Of a stretch of 58,227 nt of DNA, positions 1 to 6,285 are shown piece after piece. The DNA comes from an uncultured Collinsella sp. Lineage in GTDB: Bacteria; Actinomycetota; Coriobacteriia; Coriobacteriales; Coriobacteriaceae. The position numbers and the translations under genes are program-made. The DNA lies in the NCBI GenBank assembly GCA_900542325.1, contig UQMY01000014.1, positions 1 through 58,227 of the forward strand, in the 5' to 3' direction. Below the pieces are notes generated by a model. The model was not told where the DNA came from and searched no databases. It was given only the letters and a program-made list of their open reading frames with translations. How positions within the stretch are numbered: position 1 is the stretch's first letter; each line of letters starts with the position of its first letter.

Positions 1-1409
1 AGACTCAATTTTTTCTTTTCCCGCAAATGTCCCACAATACCGACTACGATACAGCCGGCAATGATAATGCTATAATCTGCCAGGTCCAGTCCCATGCGAA
101 GCAGGGTTCCGTCCCAGAGCCTTTCCGGTGCAAATCCCCGGAAAATGCTTGCAAACATGGAAAAGCCCGCCGTCAGCGTATTGGCACGGAAGAAAAGTTC
201 TCCGGTAAAAATAATGATCCAGGTCTTTGCAATCCGCAGGACATTCCACCAGCCGGTTGTCTCGCTTGTACCGGTCTTAGCATAAAACTTCTCCTTGAGC
301 GGTTCACATGCCACTTCCAGCAAGAGGATGACAAAATAATACATACCATAAAAGATATAGTTCCATTGCGGTCCGTGCCAAAGTCCGTTAAAAAGCCAGA
401 CCGGGAAAAGAGCGATGACAGACCCCACCAGTTTTGTCATATATTTTCCCACATGTTTTTTTCCAAATTTATTCCATTTTCGCATGAATGGTGAAACAGA
501 CACCGCATAAAAGACATAGGTCTTAAACCATGCGCCCAGTGTCATATGCCACCTGCGCCAAAACTCTGCCGCGCTCTTGGAGGCAAAGGGCTGGTTGAAA
601 TTCTCCGGCAGTCTCACACCAAACATCTGTCCGCTTCCGATCACGATATCCATACAGCCGGAAAACTCCATATACAACTGCACGGCATAGGAAACGGCTG
701 CCACGATCACGATGGCACCGCTGTAGTTCTCATAGTGGTCAAAGACCTCTGTTACCAGATAATAAAGGCGATCTGCAATGATCATCTTTTTAAAAAGTCC
801 CCAGAGGATACGGATAGATCCCTGCGCCAGATTTTCGGATTTCAGGCTTTCTCCACTCCACAGTGCATCCGCTGTCTGGGAATACATGGCAATGGGTCCT
901 TCCATGATCTGCGGGAAAAAGCCTAGGAAAAGTGCCACTTTCCCAAGATGTCGTTCTGCCGGGATCTTGCCCCAGTAGACATCCGCCATATAGCCGATCG
1001 CCTGCAAGGTGTAAAAAGAAATACCGATGGGAACGGCTATTTTTTTCGTCTCCAGTGCCATGCCTGACTTACCCACTGCCGTCAGCAGACCATTGACATT
1101 TTCTACAAAGAAATTTGCATACTTTAAATAGCCCAAGACAGCCAGCAGGACAAAGACACCGAAAAATAAAATCCACTTTTGTTTTTTCTTATCTCCGTCC
1201 TCTTTGACCCGTTCCAGCCAAAGTCCGATATAATGCGTAAACATGGACGTTGCCATCAACACCAATACCAGACTTTTGCTGAAAGACCAAAAGAATGCAT
1301 ATCCTGCCAGAAGCAGGACACACCAGCGTCTCTTTTGTGGCACGATCTGATAAGCGATCAGCACCAGTGGCAAAAAGAGAAAGAGATAGGTCACTTCATG
1401 GTAAGCCAT
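1..1409 (-). CDS. MBOAT-family O-acyltransferase (DltB/AlgI-like), 3' end outside window
   Basis: A polytopic membrane protein is read from ATG at 1409 and stays open to the left edge (about 469 codons seen, no stop, so partial). It has many hydrophobic segments, the MBOAT-type block FWRRWHMTLGAWF (His about 288) and the motif WHGPQWNYIFYG with the expected catalytic His about 345. MBOAT proteins of this branch move an acyl or D-alanyl group from a carrier across or onto cell-surface polymers. The start lies one base after the stop of the carrier-protein gene, with AGGAG just upstream, so the two are co-translated. Base composition is AT-richer than the rest of the window. The donor and acceptor cannot be read from sequence. 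Confidence 0.85.
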   Translation of the reverse strand, partial: MAYHEVTYLFLFLPLVLIAYQIVPQKRRWCVLLLAGYAFFWSFSKSLVLVLMATSMFTHYIGLWLERVKEDGDKKKQKWILFFGVFVLLAVLGYLKYANFFVENVNGLLTAVGKSGMALETKKIAVPIGISFYTLQAIGYMADVYWGKIPAERHLGKVALFLGFFPQIMEGPIAMYSQTADALWSGESLKSENLAQGSIRILWGLFKKMIIADRLYYLVTEVFDHYENYSGAIVIVAAVSYAVQLYMEFSGCMDIVIGSGQMFGVRLPENFNQPFASKSAAEFWRRWHMTLGAWFKTYVFYAVSVSPFMRKWNKFGKKHVGKYMTKLVGSVIALFPVWLFNGLWHGPQWNYIFYGMYYFVILLLEVACEPLKEKFYAKTGTSETTGWWNVLRIAKTWIIIFTGELFFRANTLTAGFSMFASIFRGFAPERLWDGTLLRMGLDLADYSIIIAGCIVVGIVGHLREKKKLS

Positions 1410-1410
1410 C

Positions 1411-1638
1411 TTAGTTCTCCTGCAATCTCTTTACCATAGCATAAATGGCTTGCACAGAATTGAAATTCTGCGGGATGATCTCGGATGCTTCGATCTCAAT
1501 ATCAAAAGTCTCGTCCAATTCTGCCACAAGGGAGATCACGCCAAAGGAATCTAAGATGCGATTATCGATCAATCCCTCCTCATGTTCCCAATCAATGCTG
1601 TCATCCACGTCATTTAAGATAGTAAGTAATTCTTCCAT
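1411..1638 (-). CDS. Acyl/aminoacyl carrier protein (DltC-like)
   Basis: A 75-residue acidic protein with the carrier-protein motif LDSFGVISL. Ser31 in DSF is the expected phosphopantetheine attachment site, followed by a typical helix II/III pattern (DETFDIEIEASEI). The ATG at 1638 is preceded by AGGAG at good spacing. A longer reading from 1677 would overlap the decarboxylase gene and has no clear ribosome site. It sits between a PLP decarboxylase remnant and an MBOAT gene, so it probably presents an acyl or amino-acyl group to the MBOAT protein. It resembles the D-alanine carrier DltC in size and position, but the cargo is unknown. Confidence 0.85.
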   Translation of the reverse strand: MEELLTILNDVDDSIDWEHEEGLIDNRILDSFGVISLVAELDETFDIEIEASEIIPQNFNSVQAIYAMVKRLQEN

Positions 1639-1664
1639 TTTTATTTCTCCTCTTATTCTGTATT

Positions 1665-2204
1665 TTATGAGTTCCAAACATAAGTCTCGCGTCTTGCCCG
1701 GACTTGCGTAAAACCACCGACCGGATCGTAGAGAACGACCGCCGGAAGCACATGACTTAAGAAAAGTGCCATCCCTTCCGTGACTGCATAGGCTCCGGTA
1801 TTCTCAAAGATGATGGTCGAGCCGACCCGCAGATCATCAATCTTGATATTCTGCACCAGGATATCATTTCCCGTGCAGAGTTCGCCGCAGATCGTCCAGT
1901 TTTGATAGATTCCTCTGGCTCCCTGCGGACGGATGGTCAGTTTGGGCTGATACATGCCCCGAATCTGTCCGTCATAATTGACCTGATGCATACCGCCATC
2001 GATAATGCAGTAATTCTGGTCACCGCTTCGCTTGGTATCCTTGACCGTCGTAATATAATAGCCACAATCCGCCACAAAGGCACGTCCCATTTCTAAAGTA
2101 ACCTTGCCCTGCCACTGCATTTTTGCCAAGGCATCCGCAATGGCTTCCAAAGTCTCAAAACGCTCATCCGCCTGTCTGGCAAAATAAGGTACTGCCAGCC
2201 CCGG
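1665..2204 (-). pseudogene. Fold-type III PLP decarboxylase, N-terminal half missing
   Basis: The last roughly 180 residues of an ornithine/diaminopimelate-decarboxylase-type enzyme. Visible motifs are GLAVPYFA, EMGRAFVADCGYY, IIDGGMHQ, the catalytic-Cys region GELCTGNDI and the C-terminal FENTGAY. The N-terminal PLP barrel with its Schiff-base lysine is absent, because at 2188-2204 the reading frame runs straight into an IS3 transposase. The open frame that continues to 2648 is therefore a chimera of two genes. The stop lies 26 bases before the carrier-protein ATG, so this was the gene upstream of the carrier and MBOAT genes. Codon use matches those genes and not the transposase. Confidence 0.8.
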
Positions 2205-2868
2205 TCCGAGTGCATGGTCGGAGCGGCGCCCTCGGGGATCTTGGGCAGCAGCTCGTCGAGCATCCTCACCTGCTGGGCCATGTCGGTCGTGGTCGATATG
2301 TCGCTCACCACGATCTCCTTGGTGCAGAAGTCCAGCGTCGGGGCCCAGTAGGCCTTGCCGCCCGCCACCTTGAACTCGGTGACGTCCGTTCACCAGCTTC
2401 CGCCACGGGGCCCCGGCGTCGAAATCCCTCGCGATCACGTTCTCGAACGTCCTGCCGACGACGCCCCTGTACGAGTTGTACCCGTGGTAGGCCGTCTCGC
2501 GTCTGATGCCGCAGCGGATCCCCATCTCGCGCATCATCTTGAGCACGGTCTTGTCGGCTATCACGGCACCCTCTTCCGCCCTGAGGCACATCGCTATCTG
2601 CCGGTGCCCGCAGCCGTTGGCGGTGCGCGAGAAGATCTCGGCGGCCACCGGCGGCCTTCTGCTCGTATGTGTACCTGCCCCGCTTTCCGTCCATGCGCAG
2701 CAGCACCTCGCTCCCGAACGCGCGGTATATCTCCTGCCAACTTCTCAAGGCTTCCGCGGGAAGCGAAAGGGCAATCGCGGCGGATTTATACCCGTGCCCG
2801 AGCTCGAAGAGCCCTATGGCCGCCTTCCTGGCCTCGACATCATGCTTCACTCTCAAGTCAACGCGCAT
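2188..2868 (-). pseudogene. IS3-family (IS150-like) transposase, two frameshifts and 3' truncation
   Basis: Starts at ATG 2868 (MRVDLRVKHDVEARKAA, a helix-turn-helix region) and can be followed through three frames to HSDRGWQY, which holds the second Asp of the DDE catalytic triad. One extra G near 2651 (GCCGGTGGCC where GCCGTGGCC keeps frame) and one extra A near 2384 (GTGAACGGAC where GTGACGGAC restores TDVTEF) break the frame. The gene ends abruptly after GWQY, so the final catalytic Glu is lost. It cannot encode an active enzyme. High GC, like the host genome. Confidence 0.85.
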
Positions 2869-2915
2869 AAAGAAAGCCTCCCATTTCTCATGTCCAAGAA
2901 ATGGGAGGCAGTTCA
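2188..2915 (-). mobile_element. Remnant of an IS3-family insertion sequence (5' end only)
   Basis: The transposase-proximal end is preserved up to a likely terminal repeat beginning TGAACTGCCTCCC (minus strand, 2915-2903). Next to it is a perfect 12-bp inverted repeat (2877-2888 with 2897-2908, 8-base loop) between the IS end and the transposase start. It may block read-through transcription. The other end of the element is missing, cut at the join with the decarboxylase gene. The IS end is about 25 bp past the stop codon of the surface-protein gene. Confidence 0.65.
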
Positions 2916-2939
2916 TTTAAAGCCATGGCTGGCCATTAT

Positions 2940-5738
2940 TTATTTATCGTTCCACCTCTTCTTGCGGTTGTATTCGAGCAGCAAGCCCAAAGAAGTCAAA
3001 GCAGATCCGACAACTGCCAGCGGAAGAACCGGCAGCAGTCTCTCCCCTGTCGAAGCCAGAGCACCCGGCTCGGTGGTCTTGGTCTGGGAGGCGGGGTCGG
3101 CCTTGGTCTCGCCGCCGTTCTCGTCGAAGGTCACGGTGACGTCGCGGGGCACCCACTTCCACTGGGCGTAGACGGTCGTGGACTTGGAGACCTCGGTCTT
3201 GTCGGTGAACTGATCGCCCGACCCGTCCCTCTCGGTGTTCCAGCCGTCGAACGCCCAGCCCTTGCGGGTCGGGGCGGTCTTGGGCAGCGCGAAGGTGTAA
3301 CTGTCCTTATCTGCAGTCTTATCTTGCAAAAACTTTTGAGGATAAGCAGGATCGTATGCGCCATTATCATCAAAAGTCAGCGATAACTTTGCTGCGACCT
3401 GCCACATGTGAAAATCATCAGTACTGTCGGCATCCCTGGCGCGCTTAAGGTAACAGCCCTCACCAACCGCATCCTCGTTGCCAAGAATAAAAGTGCTTTG
3501 CTTAGGTGCATCACCACTAGCTTTGGAGAGTACGTAGTTATCTCCGAGTGACGGCAGTTTCAAATTCTGCCAATTGTTCGGATCCACCGTATTAACAGTA
3601 GTCTTCCCTGACGATTCCCCTTTTACAATAAGGGGTATGTCGCCGCCATCATCCGTGCCATCATAGTTATTAGTGACAGCTGGCAGTCTAATTTCAGCGT
3701 CATCGCCACGGTAATTTCCTTGGAATAATGCGGGTGCCATTAAGGCAAGTGTGCCCTTATTAATAACGGCACCTTTCAAATTACTTGAACCGTGATCGAT
3801 GAGAATGCCCTTACTGCCAATAGAGGTGGTTCCCTTAACGAAAATATCGTTATAGTTTTTCGCAGTATTGTATTGTTGCTCCCAAGTACCATTGATATCG
3901 ACATAACCATATACGTAGGCTTGAGAGCCAGCTGTCGTCAAAACGCTGCCCTCATCTACCCGAAGGCCATTGTCTTCAATTAATTCATAGCTAGAAGCAT
4001 TGTTGCAACCAAATTTGGTCGTTACATTTGTATTCGATTGACCAGTAATAGCGATCTTATTTACAGAAGAAATCGTACCGGCCGTAATTTCGGAGTTATC
4101 AGTAACATTCAATGCAGATGCGTACTTAATATAAGGAATCTCAGCCACAGTCCCTGCAATATTGATTGTGGGAGAAGAAGACCCCTTGGGAAGCCCATAG
4201 TACACACCCGTAACGCCCGTAGCTATTTCCGGTCGTCCAGCAATATTAATGAAGGAACCGTCAGAAATCGATACATTCTTGTTCGAAGTCAACGAAACGT
4301 AGCCAACACTGCCGCTATTCAGACTGATAGATAGCTTTCCTCTAGCCTTTACGCTCGATCCCTCATCCGACGAATTGGTCAGGTCGTTCTCGCAGAAAAC
4401 ATACCCATGAGAATCGCCCGCTTCATCCCTCAGCTCAACACCAGAAGCGTTCACGGCGATATCACCGTTTACAGCACTCCACTCTGCTCCATAAATAGAG
4501 CCAACATGGGAGCCGTGGACATTAACGGTAATAGATCCGCCAACGTTCGCTTTCTTCGAACCTTCAATAAAAGGGACATCATTGGGTATCGATCCACCTT
4601 TATCCCAGCCCCAAACATTCTCGTAAGCATCGATAACGACATCGCCATCAACCTCATAAACTCCATCTGGGATCATTTGTCCTGCGCCAATTATTGGCCA
4701 ATTGCTATTAAGACGAAGCGTTTTGTCGGTGTTTTCATAAGTACTGCTGCCCGCAATAATATGAATGTTGCCTTTAATAGGCGCAGGGTCACCAAAATGA
4801 CCGCAAATTTCATTTACCCGACCCGAGCGAACATCAAGCGTCACGTTGCCGCGCATCTCGCAACCGTAAGTGCCTTCGATAGCAGGAGAAACTTCGGAGT
4901 TGGCATTGTCGTAAACAAGCGTGGCGTTAACACCTACATAAACAGCAGGAAAGCCGTTTCCATCGCCGCTCGACCCATCGCCGCGCATGCAACCGGGATT
5001 AACGTGATTACCGCTAGCCATGCGAAGGTTACCGCTGATCTCAAGATAGGTGTCATGCTCGACGGACCCTTGATATGAACCACCGATGACGTCATGAAGG
5101 CCAGCGCCACTACCAGGATTGATATATCCAGACGCGGCTATCACCACATGTGTGTGATCGACAGTCGACCTATAGCCACCGCCATAAAGTGTTTCAAAGA
5201 GGTTGAGCTCGCAGTTACGAGTGAAAACGGTATCGAAACCATTGCAATAGAATTTTCCTGAACCAACCACTTCGACGTTGTCAAAAGTACAAGATCCGGA
5301 AAGCATGGCACGGTTGGAGAAGTGCAAGGTTGCGCGATTATCACCGTCACTCGTCACGGTAATCTTCTTGTTAGCAACGCCGAAAGTCGAAACGTAATCT
5401 TGGGTCGGCACCACAAAAGACGAGCCGCCTTTTAGGACAAGTCTGATCTCCGATAAATTATCGGAGGCGATTTTATTCAGCGCATCCTCAAATGTTGATT
5501 GATCATTAACTTGATAAACACCAGATTCTGCTGCATCAGAATTCGATTCATCAGATGTTTCATTCACATTCACATCGTTTGACTGCTTATCCGAGACATC
5601 AGATTCAGGTTTTTGATCATCACTTGAAACCGTATTGTCGTTAGACGAAGCCTCGACCGCCCCCCCCCCTTGACCCAGAATCACTATCAGCAGATTCATT
5701 AGACAGATTCTCCGAAGTCGTGTTTTGCTGAGGGTCAT
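2940..5738 (-). CDS. Cell-wall-anchored surface protein, body (out of frame with its signal peptide)
   Basis: About 930 residues. After a Ser/Asp/Asn-rich start there is a long stretch of short beta-strand-like, Gly/Asn/Ser-rich repeats suggesting a right-handed beta-helix adhesin. Near the C-terminus is an InlB/Listeria-Bacteroides-type repeat (TFDDNGAY ... GWAFDGWNTERDG ... TVYAQW) and the start of a second (VTFDENGG). The protein ends with a sorting signal: LASTGE (residues about 894-899), a hydrophobic segment and the tail NRKKRWNDK. LASTG differs from canonical LPXTG. The true N-terminus is the signal peptide in the frame at 5641-5841; a run of G at 5660-5669 puts the two out of frame. 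With one G fewer the product would be about 966 residues. The first ATG of this frame (5738) has only a chance hydrophobic stretch. The middle is AT-richer than neighbouring genes. Confidence 0.8.
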   Translation of the reverse strand: MTLSKTRLRRICLMNLLIVILGQGGGAVEASSNDNTVSSDDQKPESDVSDKQSNDVNVNETSDESNSDAAESGVYQVNDQSTFEDALNKIASDNLSEIRLVLKGGSSFVVPTQDYVSTFGVANKKITVTSDGDNRATLHFSNRAMLSGSCTFDNVEVVGSGKFYCNGFDTVFTRNCELNLFETLYGGGYRSTVDHTHVVIAASGYINPGSGAGLHDVIGGSYQGSVEHDTYLEISGNLRMASGNHVNPGCMRGDGSSGDGNGFPAVYVGVNATLVYDNANSEVSPAIEGTYGCEMRGNVTLDVRSGRVNEICGHFGDPAPIKGNIHIIAGSSTYENTDKTLRLNSNWPIIGAGQMIPDGVYEVDGDVVIDAYENVWGWDKGGSIPNDVPFIEGSKKANVGGSITVNVHGSHVGSIYGAEWSAVNGDIAVNASGVELRDEAGDSHGYVFCENDLTNSSDEGSSVKARGKLSISLNSGSVGYVSLTSNKNVSISDGSFINIAGRPEIATGVTGVYYGLPKGSSSPTINIAGTVAEIPYIKYASALNVTDNSEITAGTISSVNKIAITGQSNTNVTTKFGCNNASSYELIEDNGLRVDEGSVLTTAGSQAYVYGYVDINGTWEQQYNTAKNYNDIFVKGTTSIGSKGILIDHGSSNLKGAVINKGTLALMAPALFQGNYRGDDAEIRLPAVTNNYDGTDDGGDIPLIVKGESSGKTTVNTVDPNNWQNLKLPSLGDNYVLSKASGDAPKQSTFILGNEDAVGEGCYLKRARDADSTDDFHMWQVAAKLSLTFDDNGAYDPAYPQKFLQDKTADKDSYTFALPKTAPTRKGWAFDGWNTERDGSGDQFTDKTEVSKSTTVYAQWKWVPRDVTVTFDENGGETKADPASQTKTTEPGALASTGERLLPVLPLAVVGSALTSLGLLLEYNRKKRWNDK

Positions 5739-5841
5739 TATTCACTATTACGTCAGCAAATACGCTCGTAGGAATCGTATTAAACACGAACAAAAAAGAG
5801 ACGAGCCAAACGAGAGCTCGCCTGCAACGTGGCAATCTCAC
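5641..5841 (-). CDS. Signal-peptide-bearing N-terminus of the surface protein
   Basis: GTG start at 5841, 7 bases after AAAGG. It encodes a classical Sec signal peptide: a basic MRLPRCRR start, a hydrophobic core (ALVWLVSFLFVFN) and a cleavage-like SVFADV. A Ser/Asn/Asp-rich region follows that matches the low-complexity start of the downstream frame. Translation reads through the G run into SRGGGGRGFV and stops. Losing one G (or gaining two) would continue directly into EASSNDN of the large frame. As read here the product is a short secreted peptide. Confidence 0.7.
   Translation of the reverse strand: MRLPRCRRALVWLVSFLFVFNTIPTSVFADVIVNNDPQQNTTSENLSNESADSDSGSRGGGGRGFV
5660..5669 (-). repeat. 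Homopolymeric G10 tract, candidate phase-variation switch
   Basis: Ten consecutive C on the plus strand (G on the coding strand) exactly where the signal-peptide frame and the adhesin frame must join. G9 or G12 would give one continuous gene; G10 gives OFF. Slipped-strand mispairing at such tracts is an established way of switching surface proteins. A sequencing indel in the homopolymer is the main alternative. Confidence 0.7.
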
Positions 5842-6073
5842 AAACCGCCCTTTCTACTCAACTGACATGAACCGGTAAAGGGCGACAAAATACCCAGAGG
5901 CAAAGGCATATATTTCACTCTTACTGAATGTACTGTCTGGCACATTGGTTTTAGTTTAATACCAGTGTTTTGTCTGACAAGAGAACGCGTTTATTGCCAT
6001 GAAATAGAAACGACCAAAAATTAGTGTCACGACCAGCCAGAATTGATCGATGTGCATTAATTTCCTAAGACCT

Positions 6074-6095
6074 AATGAACAAACAATGAACAAAC
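6074..6095. repeat. Perfect tandem 11-bp direct repeat AATGAACAAAC
   Basis: Two head-to-tail copies (6074-6084 and 6085-6095) about 190 bases before the adhE start. The spacing of one helical turn would place two identical sites on one DNA face, as for a regulator. Function is unknown. Confidence 0.55.
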
Positions 6096-6162
6096 TCCAC
6101 ACCATAGCCATGGGGAAACTAGGAATTCGCCCGGAGAAGACGTTGAGCTTTTAGTTAAATGG

Positions 6163-6194
6163 TTAAAACGTTTCAGTTTATTGAAGCGTTTTAG
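6163..6194 (+). promoter_or_regulatory. Paired LacI-type operator candidates upstream of adhE
   Basis: AAAACGTTTCA at 6165-6175 and TGAAGCGTTTT at 6182-6192 form an inverted repeat (10 of 11 matches, 6-base spacer). Each half is itself a near-palindrome centred on CG (TTAAAACGTTTCAG and TTGAAGCGTTTTAG), the shape of LacI/CcpA-family sites, with centres 18 bp apart. It lies about 50 bases upstream of the likely -10 element, a position suited to control of adhE. Confidence 0.5.
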
Positions 6195-6236
6195 TGTGCC
6201 TTTTAGAGGAATCTGACCGTTCGCCGAATAATTTCT

Positions 6237-6245
6237 TGCTATCAT
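6237..6245 (+). promoter_or_regulatory. Extended -10 promoter element for adhE
   Basis: TGCTATCAT, i.e. TATCAT at 6240-6245 with a TG one base before it. No good -35 is present at 16-18 bases, which fits an extended -10 or activator-dependent promoter. The leader would be about 35 bases, with AAGGAG before ATG 6286. Confidence 0.5.
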
Positions 6246-6285
6246 GCAAGGCGTAGGGTAAATCTCCGATCGCAAGGAGACACAA

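Larger units (their letters stand above)
5842..6285. promoter_or_regulatory. Long divergent intergenic region, surface protein / adhE
   Basis: 444 bases without a supported gene, clearly AT-richer than the flanking coding DNA. It must carry the promoter of the leftward surface protein and of the rightward adhE. It contains a perfect tandem 11-bp repeat, a large imperfect palindrome and an extended -10 element, listed separately. I see no convincing small gene or structured RNA in it. Confidence 0.6.

Noticed and set aside
27..926. Plus-strand frames at 27-494 and 546-926
   Set aside because: They lie opposite the MBOAT gene, which has membrane helices and conserved catalytic motifs on the minus strand.
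1665..2648. A single 327-residue protein
   Set aside because: The frame joins a frameshifted transposase to a decarboxylase C-terminus. The middle part (about 2208-2384) is out-of-frame nonsense, so it is not a real protein.
4407..5078. 223-residue plus-strand frame inside the adhesin
   Set aside because: Asn/Arg/Ile-rich shadow of the repetitive adhesin; no start context and no recognisable domain.
5842..6285. Rex operator, riboswitch or small RNA before adhE
   Set aside because: No Rex consensus and no riboswitch fold recognised. Only the palindrome, direct repeat and -10 are supported.
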